A stretch of DNA of 64,000 bases from Microbacterium testaceum (GTDB lineage Bacteria > Actinomycetota > Actinomycetes > Actinomycetales > Microbacteriaceae): contig NZ_JAJGNJ010000003.1 of assembly GCF_020781835.1 (NCBI RefSeq), positions 124,001 to 188,000 of the forward strand. The letters are read 5' to 3'. Made by a program: the position numbers and the translations under genes. A model generated the notes under the pieces. That model was not told the DNA's origin. It searched no databases and saw only the letters and a list, made by a program, of their open reading frames with translations. This document shows, one piece after another, positions 1 to 7,964 of the stretch. Numbering within the stretch: the first letter of the stretch is position 1; every line of letters starts with the position of its first letter.

Positions 1-424
1 GACCGAGACGCCGCCACTCGCGCAGATCCTCCGACACCGCCACGGCCGTGCGCGGACCGAGCGGTCCGTAGGCGACGTACGTCATGACGTGCAGGCCGAG
101 GGCCTCGACCCATGTCGTGCGCGGGTCCTCGGTGCCGGCGTTGTCGGCACCGCGCTCCCACCCGCGGTCGGGCTGGAGCACCACGCCCTCGCGTTCGACG
201 GCGACGGGCACACCGTCCTCGACGACGACGCGGGCGAGGCCGACGCGCGAGACGTTGCCCTCGGCCACCAGGCGCGGCAGCAGGTACAGCTCGCCGTCCG
301 GGCCGCGGCCCGAGGCCGGGTTGAGCACGCCCTCCGCTTCGTCGATGTTGCCGGGCTCGGGGGTCATCACCACACCCACACGTGTGAGGCGGTAAGGGAC
401 GGGGGAATCGGGGGTCATTGTCAT
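1..424 (-). CDS. GH130-family glycoside phosphorylase/hydrolase, partial (C-terminus outside window)
   Basis: The reading frame entering from the left edge encodes the first ~141 residues of a five-bladed propeller enzyme of the GH130 type, which phosphorolyse or hydrolyse beta-1,2- or beta-1,4-mannosides. Seen directly: an early NPASGRGPDGELYLLPR segment, then VEDGVPVAVEREG, then GTEDPRTTW, the EDPR block typical of the family, followed by a MTYVAYGPLGPR strand. The ATG at 424 overlaps the stop of the upstream permease as ATGA, so I start there; a second in-frame ATG lies two codons later at 418. It is the last visible gene of the sugar operon and probably processes the imported glycan in the cytoplasm. 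Substrate is inferred, not visible. Confidence 0.85.
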   Translation of the reverse strand, partial: MTMTPDSPVPYRLTRVGVVMTPEPGNIDEAEGVLNPASGRGPDGELYLLPRLVAEGNVSRVGLARVVVEDGVPVAVEREGVVLQPDRGWERGADNAGTEDPRTTWVEALGLHVMTYVAYGPLGPRTAVAVSEDLREWRRLG

Positions 425-1248
425 CCTTTCACTCCGGATCCGAGGTCGTTCGAGGTGAAGTAGCGCTGGAAGATCAGGAACAGCGCCACCGCGGGAGCGG
501 CGAGCACGACGGCGCCGGCCATCATGGCGCCGAAGGGGTTGGCGGTGGATGCCGCGATGGTGGAGATGAAGTTCGCGAGCGAGACCGCGAGGGGCTGCAT
601 CGCGGCGTCCTTCGTGATGAGGAACGGCCAGAGGAACTCGTTCCACGGGCCGATGAACGTCAGCAGCACCGCGGTCAGCAGCGCGGGGCGCACCAGCGGC
701 AGCGCGACGTTCCAGAGGAGGCGGAACTCCCCCGCGCCGTCGATGCGCGCCGCGTCGAACAACTCCCGAGGCAGCTGCAGGAAGTACTGCCGGAAGATCA
801 CCACCGCGGTGGAGTTGATGAAGAACGGCAGGATCATCCCGAGGTAGCTGTCGGAGAGCCCGTAGTCGCGGGCGATCATGACGTACAGCGGGATCATCAG
901 CAGCTGGAACGGGATCACCTGCACCAGCAGCACGAGCGCGAAGGTCGCCGACCGCCCGCGCCACTTCAGCACCGCCAGCGCGTACCCGGCGAGCACCCCG
1001 AACACGATCGTCCCGAGGATCACTCCCCCGGTGAAGATCCCGGAGTTCACCAGGCCGCGCAGCATGTTGATGCGCCCGTCGATCGCCGTGTAGTTCTCGA
1101 GGGTGAGGTTGGACGGGTGCGGGAAGGCGCCCGCGATCGAGGGGTCGGGACTCGTCTGCAGCGACCCGACGACCATGTAGTAGAAGGGGAACAGGAACGC
1201 CAGGGCACCCACGGTCAGAACGCCGTACGTCACGAATCGCGTCCTCAT
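421..1248 (-). CDS. Sugar ABC transporter permease, MalG-type
   Basis: 275-residue inner-membrane permease of the carbohydrate uptake (CUT1) class. Six hydrophobic segments are visible, the first right after the start (residues ~10-30). The cytoplasmic EAA loop reads DAARIDGAGEFRLLWNVALP near residue 190, which contacts the ATPase subunit. No ATPase gene lies in the window; CUT1 systems often share a distant MsiK-like ATPase. The ATG at 1248 overlaps the stop of the preceding permease (ATGA), which supports this start and shows translational coupling. A longer upstream reading frame exists but would run through the partner permease gene. Confidence 0.95.
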   Translation of the reverse strand: MRTRFVTYGVLTVGALAFLFPFYYMVVGSLQTSPDPSIAGAFPHPSNLTLENYTAIDGRINMLRGLVNSGIFTGGVILGTIVFGVLAGYALAVLKWRGRSATFALVLLVQVIPFQLLMIPLYVMIARDYGLSDSYLGMILPFFINSTAVVIFRQYFLQLPRELFDAARIDGAGEFRLLWNVALPLVRPALLTAVLLTFIGPWNEFLWPFLITKDAAMQPLAVSLANFISTIAASTANPFGAMMAGAVVLAAPAVALFLIFQRYFTSNDLGSGVKG

Positions 1249-2219
1249 GATTCCTCCCTCCCCACGAACCGGCGCTGGAGCGCCGCGATGATCAGCACGA
1301 AGATGATCAGCACCACCCCGATGGCGGCGGCCACGTCGGGGTTCTGCTGCTCGATGCCCTTCTGGTAGATCAGCAGCACGGGCGACGTCGACGCCCCGTT
1401 GGGGCCGCCGCCGTTGGTGAGCAGGTACGGCTCGGTGAAGAGGTTCGCGCCGGTGATCGTCGCCAGCAGCACCACGAGGAACGTCGCCGGACGCACACCG
1501 GGAACGGTCACCGAGAAGAACTGCCGCAGGCGTCCGCCGCCGTCGACGGCGACCGATTCGTACAGCTCGCGCTGCACGTTCTGCAGTGCGGCGAGGTACA
1601 GCAGGATGTAGAACCCCAGCCCCTTCCACGTCACGAAGAGTGCGATCGTCGGCATCGCGAGCGCCGAATTGACCAGCCACGACGGGCTCGGGGCGAGGGG
1701 CCCCAGGGCGTTGTTGATGAGTCCCGAGTTCGAGAACAGGAACAGCCACACCGCGACCACGGCGACGGATGCCGTGACGTAGGGCACGTAGAACGCGACA
1801 CGGAAGAACGCGCGGGCGCGCACGACCCGGTCCAGCGCCGTCGCGAGCAGGATCGACAGCACCACCGTCAGCGGGACGTTGATGAGCAGGAAGATCCCGA
1901 CGTTCCCGAACGACCGCCAGACCGCGGGGTCGGTCAGCGCGGTGACGTAGTTGTCCAGCCCGACGAACGGCCGATCCACCTGCGCGCCGGGGGCCGTGAA
2001 GAAGTAGTCGTGGAACGACATCCACACCGCGAAGACGATCGGGTACGCGAAGACGACCGCGATGAAGATCAGGTAGGGCGCGGAGAAGAGGGTGCCGAGC
2101 GGCTGTGCGCCGAACGGGCGGCGCCGCTTCTTCCCGGCATCCGTCGTTCCCCCGGCACGACCGGACCGGCCGGGGTCTCCCCCGGTGCGATCGGTCGTGC
2201 CGGTGAGATCGACGGTCAT
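1245..2219 (-). CDS. Sugar ABC transporter permease, MalF-type
   Basis: 324-residue permease forming the membrane channel with the MalG-type partner. After a hydrophilic, Gly/Arg/Lys-rich N-terminal tail of about 35 residues come six membrane segments, beginning at YLIFIAVVFAYPIVFAVW. The EAA loop is ESVAVDGGGRLRQFFSVTVP near residue 215. The start at 2219 lies one base after the stop of the binding-protein gene; an ATG further upstream (2261) would overlap that gene by 40 bases and adds nothing conserved. Operon order is regulator, binding protein, permease, permease, enzyme. Confidence 0.95.
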   Translation of the reverse strand: MTVDLTGTTDRTGGDPGRSGRAGGTTDAGKKRRRPFGAQPLGTLFSAPYLIFIAVVFAYPIVFAVWMSFHDYFFTAPGAQVDRPFVGLDNYVTALTDPAVWRSFGNVGIFLLINVPLTVVLSILLATALDRVVRARAFFRVAFYVPYVTASVAVVAVWLFLFSNSGLINNALGPLAPSPSWLVNSALAMPTIALFVTWKGLGFYILLYLAALQNVQRELYESVAVDGGGRLRQFFSVTVPGVRPATFLVVLLATITGANLFTEPYLLTNGGGPNGASTSPVLLIYQKGIEQQNPDVAAAIGVVLIIFVLIIAALQRRFVGREES

Positions 2220-2220
2220 G

Positions 2221-3504
2221 TCAGTTCCCCGCCGCCAGATCGTCGATCTGGGTCCTGGCATCGGTCAGGAAGGTCTCCACGTCGCCCTCGCCGAAGATGA
2301 CGGCCTTCGAGTAGCCGTCGCGGAACGCCTGCCAGATCTCGACGGAGTTGGGGACGTTCGGCACCTCGACGGTGCGCGCGGCCTGATCGCCGAACTGCTC
2401 GTACGCGGGGTTCGCGGCGAAGTAATCGGCGTAGGTGGAGGTCAGATCGGTGCGCAACGGCATCTGCCCCGTCTCCTCGAGCCAGATGCCGTCCTGCTCC
2501 TGGCTCGTGGCGAACTTCAGGACGTCCCACGCGGTGCCCTTGTTCTCACAGGCGGTGAACAGGCCGATGTTCTTGGCGTCGCTGAAGGTCCAGGTCTCCT
2601 CGGCCGCGGTGCCCTGTTCGGTCGGCACCGGCACGGCGCCCCAGTTCACCTTGTCCTTGTACACCGACACGGCCCACGGCCCGACGATCGCCATCGCGGC
2701 CTGACCGTCGGCGAACGAGTCGCCCTGGTACGCCTCGTTCCCGGCCAGCTGCTCGGCGTAGATCGTGCGCCAGAAGTCGGCGACGGCCCGCCCGTCGGCA
2801 TCGTCGAAGGTGGCCTGGCCGTCCTCGACGAGCTGCTTCCCACCGGTCTGCGCCGCGTAGAGCGGATAGAAGTCGAACCACGACTGGAAGAACTCGCTCG
2901 TGGGCGCCGGGTTGATCGCGTACGGCGCGACACCGGCTGTCTTGAGGGTGCGCGCCGTGGTGAGGAACTCGTCGTAGGTCGACAGCTGCGGGCTCTCGGG
3001 GTCGAGGCCCGCCCGGGCGAACAGGTCCTTGTTGTAGAAGATCATCACGGGGTTGCTCTTCCACGGAAGCTGGTAGAAGCCGCCGTCGTCCGAGCGGTAC
3101 TGCTCGGCGAGGTCGCCGCTGCGCTCGGTGATGTATTCCTCGCCGTCCGGGAAGTCCGAGAGGTTCACGAGTCCGCCCTGGCGCTCGAAGCCCGGAACGG
3201 CCGCGGGCGAGGTGTTGAAGACGAGGCACGGCGCGTTGCCGGCGGTGATCGCGGCGCCGATGACCTCCTCGCTCGAGGAGCCGGCGGGGATCTCCTGCGC
3301 GGTGATCTGCTCGTCCGGGTGGTCGGCGTTCCACGCGTCGACCATCTGCTGCCCCCACGCGATCTCGGCGTCGTTGTTGGAGTACCAGATGGTGATCGGG
3401 CCGCGGGCGTCCATTCCGGCTGTTCCACCGCCGCCTCCGCTGCACGCGGAGAGGGCGAGGATGCCGGTGGCGGCTACTGCTGTGGCGAGAATGCGTCGTC
3501 GCAT
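2221..3504 (-). CDS. Sugar ABC transporter substrate-binding lipoprotein
   Basis: 427-residue extracytoplasmic solute-binding protein (SBP family 1). The N-terminus RRRILATAVAATGILALSAC is a lipoprotein signal with lipobox LSAC, cysteine about residue 21, followed by a flexible Gly-rich stretch. The mature part begins ITIWYSNNDAEIAWGQQMVD, the first strand of the fold. A strong Shine-Dalgarno (AAGGAGGA) lies about 7 bases before the ATG, consistent with the high expression usual for binding proteins. It delivers an oligosaccharide to the two downstream permeases; with GH130 in the operon, a mannose-containing glycan is a reasonable but unproven guess. Confidence 0.96.
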   Translation of the reverse strand: MRRRILATAVAATGILALSACSGGGGGTAGMDARGPITIWYSNNDAEIAWGQQMVDAWNADHPDEQITAQEIPAGSSSEEVIGAAITAGNAPCLVFNTSPAAVPGFERQGGLVNLSDFPDGEEYITERSGDLAEQYRSDDGGFYQLPWKSNPVMIFYNKDLFARAGLDPESPQLSTYDEFLTTARTLKTAGVAPYAINPAPTSEFFQSWFDFYPLYAAQTGGKQLVEDGQATFDDADGRAVADFWRTIYAEQLAGNEAYQGDSFADGQAAMAIVGPWAVSVYKDKVNWGAVPVPTEQGTAAEETWTFSDAKNIGLFTACENKGTAWDVLKFATSQEQDGIWLEETGQMPLRTDLTSTYADYFAANPAYEQFGDQAARTVEVPNVPNSVEIWQAFRDGYSKAVIFGEGDVETFLTDARTQIDDLAAGN

Positions 3505-3542
3505 GTCTTCCTCCTTGTGGGGCGGGCGGGGGCCCGCGGGTG

Positions 3543-4568
3543 TCAGCTTCGGATCGGCGGCGCGGTCGAGTCGCGCACCCGGAGCACGGGGTCGGCGAGA
3601 GCCAGGCTCTCGGGCTCCGCGCCGGCGATGGCCCGCAGAAGAGCGCGCGCGGCGGCCGCGCCCCACCCGCGGGCGTCGGTGGAGACGCTCGTGAGCGCCG
3701 GGAACAGATGCCGGCCGAGCTCGGTGTCGTCGAAGCCCGTCAGCGAGAGGTCGCGGGGCACCGACAGGCCGCGACGCTGCGCCGTGCCGAGCCCCGCGAC
3801 GGCCATGTTGTCGTTGGAGTACACGATCGCCGTGGGCGGGACGTCCGCATCGAGCAGAGCCGTGGTCGCCCGCGCACCGTCGGCGGCGGAGAAGTCGGTC
3901 TCGATGACACGGGCCCGGATGCCGCGCGCTCGGGCAGCGTCCTCGAACGCGGCCGCGCGGTGACGTCCGTGGAGCATCGCGGAGGGCCCTGCGACATGGG
4001 CGATGTCGGTGTGACCGAGGTCGGCGAGGTGGTCGACCGCGAGCCGGATCCCGGCGCCGTCGTCGACGGAGACCGATGTGAAGGGGCTGTCGACATCGGG
4101 GACGCCGAGCGTCACGGCGGCGAGGCCGAGGCCCGCGACGAGGTCGATGCGCGGGTCGTCGGCGCGCAGGTCGGAGAGGATCACGCCGTCGATACGGCGG
4201 TCCTTCGCGAGCCCGCGGTAGGTCTCCTCCTCTTGGCGACCGGGGGTCGCCGCCGCGAGCACCAGGACCTGACCGGAGACGGAGAACTCGTCCTCGACAC
4301 CGGCGATGAACGACGGGAAGAACGGATCGGCGGCGATGACGTCGGGGCTGCGGCCGATGACGAGGCCGCACGCGAAAGCGCGGCCCACGCTGAGGGAGCG
4401 CGCCCGCAGGCTCGGGCTCCACCCCATCTCGGCGGCGACCGAGAGGATGCGATCGCGGGTGTCGGGCGCGACACCGGCCCGTCCGTTCAAGGCGAACGAC
4501 ACCAGGCCCTTGCTGACACCCGCGCGGCGCGCGACGTCGGCGATCGTGGGTCGCGTCTCGTTCGTCAT
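3543..4568 (-). CDS. LacI-family transcriptional regulator
   Basis: 341-residue repressor with an N-terminal helix-turn-helix (TIADVARRAGVSKGLVSFAL, residues ~8-27) including the minor-groove hinge region, followed by a periplasmic-binding-protein-like sugar sensor domain. Only 38 bases separate it from the binding-protein gene, so regulator and transporter are probably one transcript. Two identical palindromic sites lie directly upstream (4597-4636), which suggests it represses its own operon until the transported sugar or a breakdown product is present. The effector is not identifiable from sequence. Confidence 0.95.
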   Translation of the reverse strand: MTNETRPTIADVARRAGVSKGLVSFALNGRAGVAPDTRDRILSVAAEMGWSPSLRARSLSVGRAFACGLVIGRSPDVIAADPFFPSFIAGVEDEFSVSGQVLVLAAATPGRQEEETYRGLAKDRRIDGVILSDLRADDPRIDLVAGLGLAAVTLGVPDVDSPFTSVSVDDGAGIRLAVDHLADLGHTDIAHVAGPSAMLHGRHRAAAFEDAARARGIRARVIETDFSAADGARATTALLDADVPPTAIVYSNDNMAVAGLGTAQRRGLSVPRDLSLTGFDDTELGRHLFPALTSVSTDARGWGAAAARALLRAIAGAEPESLALADPVLRVRDSTAPPIRS

Positions 4569-4596
4569 GCGGCACCTCTTCGTGGCATCCGGCGAT

Positions 4597-4636
4597 CTAA
4601 ACCGGTTCAGTCATCGTAGCCTAAACCGGTTCAGTC
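4597..4636. promoter_or_regulatory. Two LacI-type operators
   Basis: CTAAACCGGTTCAGTC occurs at 4597-4612 and again, identical, at 4621-4636. Each contains the palindrome AACCGGTT with the central CG typical of LacI-family operators. The spacing is exactly 24 bases centre to centre, putting both sites nearly on the same DNA face. They sit 29-68 bases upstream of the lacI-type start, so they most likely control the sugar operon. The divergent flavoprotein gene starts about 95 bases further away. Confidence 0.85.
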
Positions 4637-4730
4637 CTCCGCGTCAACCCTCCGCGCCCCACATCCGCAGCCGCTCTCCCGTTGCCGCAACCCCTCCCCG
4701 ATGTCGGCGGCCGTCGATAGCGTGAGCGGC

Positions 4731-6158
4731 ATGAGCGAACGCGAATACGACCTCATCGTCATCGGCGCCGGCCCCGTGGGCGAGAACGTCGCCGACCGCG
4801 CGGTGCAGGCCGGCCTGACCGCCGTCATCGTCGAATCCGAGCTCGTCGGGGGCGAGTGCTCCTATTGGGCGTGCATGCCGTCCAAGGCGCTGCTGCGCAG
4901 CGGCGCGGCTCTCCGCGCCGCCCGGGCCGTCGACGGAGCGAAGCAGGCCGTCACGGGCGACCTCGACGTCGCCGCGGTCCTCCGCCGCCGAGACTCCATG
5001 ACCAGCAACTGGAACGACTCCGGGCAGGTCGAGTGGCTGCAGGGCGCCGGCATCGAACTGGTGCGCGGACACGGCCGCCTCACCGGCGAGAAGACGGTGC
5101 GCGTCACCGCCGAGGACGGCACCACGACCGATCTCGTCGCCCGCCACGCGGTCGCGGTGTGCACGGGCTCCGCGGCATTGCTCCCCGACATCCCGGGTCT
5201 GGCCGACATCGAGCCGTGGACCAGCCGCGAGGCGACCGCGGTGCAGAGCATCCCGGGGTCGCTCGCGATCCTCGGTGGCGGCGTCGTGGGCGCCGAGATG
5301 GCGACGGCGTTCGCGAGCCTCGGCTCCGAGGTCACGATCATCGCCCGGTCGGGTCTGCTCGGAGGCATCGAGCCGTTCGCGGGCGAGATCGTGGCCGACT
5401 CCCTGCGCGAGCGGGGCGTGACGGTCAAGACGGGCGTGGATGCCACGGCCGCCCGCCGCGACGACGACGGGAGCCGAGTGCTCGAGCTGTCCGACGGCAC
5501 GACCGTCACCGCCGACGAAGTGCTGGTCGCCACGGGCCGCGTACCGCGCACCACCGATCTCGGGCTCGCGACCATCGGACTCGAGGAGGGTTCCTGGCTC
5601 GACGTCGACGACACGCTGCGCGTGCACGGCTTCGACTGGCTGTACGCCGTCGGCGACGTCAATCACCGAGCCCTGCTCACGCACCAGGGCAAGTACCAGG
5701 CGCGTGCCGCCGGTGACGTGATCGCCGCCCGCGCGAAGGGCGACGAGGTCGACGACGCCCCCTGGGGCGCCCACGTGGCCACCGCCGACCACGACGCGGT
5801 CCCCCAGGTCACTTTCACCGACCCGGAAGTGGCATCCGTCGGCCTCACCGCGACGAAGGCCGAGGAGAAGGGCCTCAGAGTGAAGGTGCTCGACTACGAC
5901 CTCGCCCACGTCGCCGGCTCGAGCGAGCAGTCCGACGCGTATGTCGGGCGCGCCCGCGCCGTCGTCGACCTCGACCGGGGCGTGCTGGTGGGCGCGACGT
6001 TCGTCGGCCCCGACATCGCAGAACTGCTGCATTCCGCGACGATCGCCGTCGTCGGCGAGGTACCGCTGAAGCGGCTGTGGCACGCGGTGCCCTCGTACCC
6101 CACGGTCAGCGAGGTGTGGCTCAGACTGTTGGAGACGCTGGGCCGCGACTCGGCCTAG
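4731..6158 (+). CDS. FAD-dependent pyridine nucleotide-disulfide oxidoreductase (dihydrolipoamide dehydrogenase-like)
   Basis: 475-residue flavoprotein of the class I disulfide reductase family. Visible: FAD-binding VIGAGPVGENVA at residue ~8, redox-active pair in GGECSYWACMPSK (Cys-x4-Cys), NAD(P)-binding LGGGVVGAEMATAF near residue 180, the second FAD motif YAVGDVNHR near 315, and a C-terminal HAVPSYPTVSE active-site base. This could be a lipoamide dehydrogenase, mycothione-type or other disulfide reductase; no partner gene helps decide. I take the ATG at 4731, with GATAGCGT as a likely -10 region about 10 bases upstream; an in-frame ATG ten codons earlier (4701) would precede that promoter. 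Confidence 0.9.
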   Translation: MSEREYDLIVIGAGPVGENVADRAVQAGLTAVIVESELVGGECSYWACMPSKALLRSGAALRAARAVDGAKQAVTGDLDVAAVLRRRDSMTSNWNDSGQVEWLQGAGIELVRGHGRLTGEKTVRVTAEDGTTTDLVARHAVAVCTGSAALLPDIPGLADIEPWTSREATAVQSIPGSLAILGGGVVGAEMATAFASLGSEVTIIARSGLLGGIEPFAGEIVADSLRERGVTVKTGVDATAARRDDDGSRVLELSDGTTVTADEVLVATGRVPRTTDLGLATIGLEEGSWLDVDDTLRVHGFDWLYAVGDVNHRALLTHQGKYQARAAGDVIAARAKGDEVDDAPWGAHVATADHDAVPQVTFTDPEVASVGLTATKAEEKGLRVKVLDYDLAHVAGSSEQSDAYVGRARAVVDLDRGVLVGATFVGPDIAELLHSATIAVVGEVPLKRLWHAVPSYPTVSEVWLRLLETLGRDSA

Positions 6159-6278
6159 GGAGACGCCGTCGGATGCCGCGCGTCCGCCCGGGGAAAAACA
6201 GTCTCGGCCCGAGTTCACGGTGTCGTACGATTCATGCGGTGGATCGGACGTCCACCGCTACTCTCGGGGGTTGGCAAG

Positions 6279-6641
6279 GTGCCGTTTCGCAGCAAAGAAA
6301 CGTTGCAGGTATGGCTCGACGAGTTCGCCGCGGATGAGGCGAACGGGAGCGGTGCCGCGTACGTGGCCGACCAGGAACCCGTCGACGGGCGCGACAGCGG
6401 CCTGGTGATCTTCCCTCTGCACAACGCCACTACCTCGGTCTACATCCAGCCGACCGAGGCCGGCGCCCCCGACTGGCGCGTCACGTTCGAGCCGCAGCCC
6501 GAAGCGACCGAACTCTCGCCCGACGCGCTCTACGACCTGTGCCGGGAGTTGGCGAACGCGGCCGCGCTGTGCGCGTTCCTCCAGGCGAAGTCGGTGGAGC
6601 ACATGGCCCAGCTGAAGGCACGCGCAGGCGGGACCGACTAG
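6279..6641 (+). CDS. Hypothetical protein, about 120 residues
   Basis: Soluble, slightly acidic protein that I do not recognise. With a GTG start at 6279 it begins VPFRSKETLQVWLDEFAAD; an ATG at 6234 in the same frame adds 15 residues, but a TACGAT hexamer at 6226-6231 ends only two bases before that ATG and looks like a -10 element, so transcription should start after it. No membrane segment or signal. It ends in a 4-base tail-to-tail overlap with the MarR gene. Its position beside the MarR/DUF7882 divergon and small size suggest a lineage-specific protein. Confidence 0.75.
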   Translation: MPFRSKETLQVWLDEFAADEANGSGAAYVADQEPVDGRDSGLVIFPLHNATTSVYIQPTEAGAPDWRVTFEPQPEATELSPDALYDLCRELANAAALCAFLQAKSVEHMAQLKARAGGTD

Positions 6642-7144
6642 GCGACCGAGGTCTCCGTCGAGGCCCCGGGGTCGACCTGTCGAGCCTCGTCCCGCGCCGC
6701 TTCGGTCGTGTGGGTCAGAAAGGCCGCGAGATCGGCCTCGACCTGCGGGTCGAGCCCCCCGATGATCCGCTCGCACGTGCGGTCGAAGCGGGCGAGCTGC
6801 GACCACGGCTCCTTCTCCAGATCAACCACCAGGTGGATGTGGTTGACCCGGCGATCGTCGGCATCGAATTCGCGACGCAGGATGCCGCGTCGCACGAGTC
6901 GTTCGACCATCGTGGTGACGCCGGCGGAGGTCACCCCGAGGTGGCCGGCCAGTGCGGAGGGCCGGATTCCGGGGTGGGTGCCGACGTAGGCGAGTGCCTT
7001 GGCGTCAAGTTCGTTGACGCCGAGCTGCTTCCTCGCCTGGGCCGCGGCCTTGTCGCGTTCCCGGATGTAGAGGGCGAGCGCCGCCATCAGAGGCGACGAA
7101 TCACCCGATCCCTCCGTCATCGAACGGCTCCCTACCTTGCTCAT
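6638..7144 (-). CDS. MarR-family transcriptional regulator
   Basis: 168-residue winged-helix protein. The DNA-binding region reads GIRPSALAGHLGVTSAGVTT then MVERLVRRGILRREFDADDRR, the MarR recognition helix and beta-wing with the conserved DxR-type wing tip, flanked by long helices for dimerisation. I start at the ATG at 7144 because TATAGT lies 10 bases upstream (7155-7160), consistent with a leaderless transcript; an upstream in-frame ATG would extend past that promoter. It is divergent from a two-gene unit (55-residue membrane peptide and DUF7882-type protein), which it probably controls. Confidence 0.9.
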   Translation of the reverse strand: MSKVGSRSMTEGSGDSSPLMAALALYIRERDKAAAQARKQLGVNELDAKALAYVGTHPGIRPSALAGHLGVTSAGVTTMVERLVRRGILRREFDADDRRVNHIHLVVDLEKEPWSQLARFDRTCERIIGGLDPQVEADLAAFLTHTTEAARDEARQVDPGASTETSVA

Positions 7145-7154
7145 ACCCCGAAGC

Positions 7155-7262
7155 ACTATACCTAACTCCCTAAAGTTCCGTACCTGACCATCGCGTTCAG
7201 TGACTGTCAATCATCATGACACTCAACTGAGTTTACTAACTGAGTTGATTACCTGCTATGTT
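7155..7262. promoter_or_regulatory. Divergent promoter region with putative MarR sites
   Basis: On the minus strand TATAGT (7155-7160) fits a leaderless MarR promoter. On the plus strand TGCTATGTT (7254-7262) looks like an extended -10. Between them the 9-mer AACTGAGTT, itself nearly palindromic, occurs twice 13 bases apart (7225-7233 and 7238-7246), with outer TCAACT...AGTTGA inverted arms. These overlap the expected -35 region of the rightward promoter and are the natural operator candidates. Confidence 0.6.
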
Positions 7263-7313
7263 GATGATCACCGGGGTTGACACCCCGACGAGCAGGACGG
7301 AAGGAAAGCCCCG

Positions 7314-7481
7314 ATGGTTCGCAGTCTTCTCAGCCGGATGCACGCCGCCCCTGCACGGCGGTCCACGTTCGTCCCTCTGGCCGGGCGTACGGCCCTCCCC
7401 GCACTGCCGTCGCTCGTCGTCGCCGCGGCCATCACCGTCTCGCTCGGCGCCGCCGGCGTCGTCGTCCCTCTCGTCCTTTGA
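7314..7481 (+). CDS. Small membrane peptide, 55 residues
   Basis: Short gene beginning MVRSLLSRMHAAPARR and ending in a hydrophobic run (LVVAAAITVSLGAAGVVVPL) long enough for one membrane helix, with a basic N-terminal part that would stay in the cytoplasm. The Shine-Dalgarno GGAAGGAAAG is 5-14 bases before the ATG, one of the best in the region, which argues that it is translated. It lies in the MarR-controlled transcript, 26 bases before the DUF7882-type gene. A longer overlapping frame reads through it into the next gene but has implausible Arg/Pro-rich content. No known family recognised. Confidence 0.65.
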   Translation: MVRSLLSRMHAAPARRSTFVPLAGRTALPALPSLVVAAAITVSLGAAGVVVPLVL

Positions 7482-7507
7482 ACCAGCCGCACACGCCAGG
7501 AGTCATC

Positions 7508-7849
7508 ATGGGAAAGCTCTTCTACGGTTCCGACCCGCAGCCGATGGAAATCGACGACCGACTGCTTCAGTATCTCCAGGTCGTCTTCTCCACGAAGCTG
7601 CGTCGCAACGAGTCGTTCACTCTCACGTGGACGGATGCCGAAGCCTCGCACGCGCGCACCACACTGTGGATCCAGCCCTCGATCCCGCTGCGCTTCCTTT
7701 ACTCGCGGCCAGAGACCGAGCGCCTCTCCGGCGCGTACCTCCGCCAGCTCGCGGACCAGGCGGCGATGTCGTCCGGCCTGATCCTGAATGCCTCGACGTG
7801 GCAGCACAACGAGGGTGCGCAGCGCGCACCGCTGGCCGCCGCCGCCTGA
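7508..7849 (+). CDS. DUF7882-type small protein
   Basis: 113-residue soluble protein starting MGKLFYGSDPQPMEIDDRLL and containing KLRRNESFTLTW and LWIQPSIPLRFLY. This matches a small protein common in Microbacteriaceae that I recall as DUF7882 (number from memory); function unknown. GGAG lies 6 bases before the ATG. It follows the 55-residue membrane peptide and is closed by a strong terminator, so the two form a short MarR-controlled unit. The Ala-rich C-terminus is unremarkable. Confidence 0.85.
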   Translation: MGKLFYGSDPQPMEIDDRLLQYLQVVFSTKLRRNESFTLTWTDAEASHARTTLWIQPSIPLRFLYSRPETERLSGAYLRQLADQAAMSSGLILNASTWQHNEGAQRAPLAAAA

Positions 7850-7863
7850 ACCACCCCCGGTAA

Positions 7864-7905
7864 CCGCACCCCGGTCTCGTGCTCGAGACCGGGGTGCGGT
7901 CTTTT
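7864..7905 (+). terminator. Rho-independent terminator
   Basis: A perfect 16-base-pair stem (7864-7879 with 7884-7899) closes a TGCT loop and is followed by TCTTTT. It ends the MarR-controlled transcript. The stem is GC-rich and unusually long, so termination should be efficient. Confidence 0.92.
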
Positions 7906-7964
7906 GCGGGTCCTCCCCCGCACGAGTGCGCCCGCTCGCCCCTCCTCCGCGTAGATTTACGCGC

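Noticed and set aside
418..1368. Long plus-strand open frame opposite the permease genes, rich in Arg, Glu, His and Gln
   Set aside because: Antisense shadow of two well-supported permease genes; no domain and composition typical of GC-rich antisense frames.
2092..4619. Long plus-strand frames across the binding-protein and LacI genes
   Set aside because: Antisense to clear genes with lipobox, HTH and ribosome sites; no homologous motifs.
7277..7849. Extended 190-codon version of the DUF7882-type gene
   Set aside because: Its N-terminal half is Arg/Pro-rich and lies out of frame over the better supported 55-residue peptide; the family N-terminus starts at 7508.
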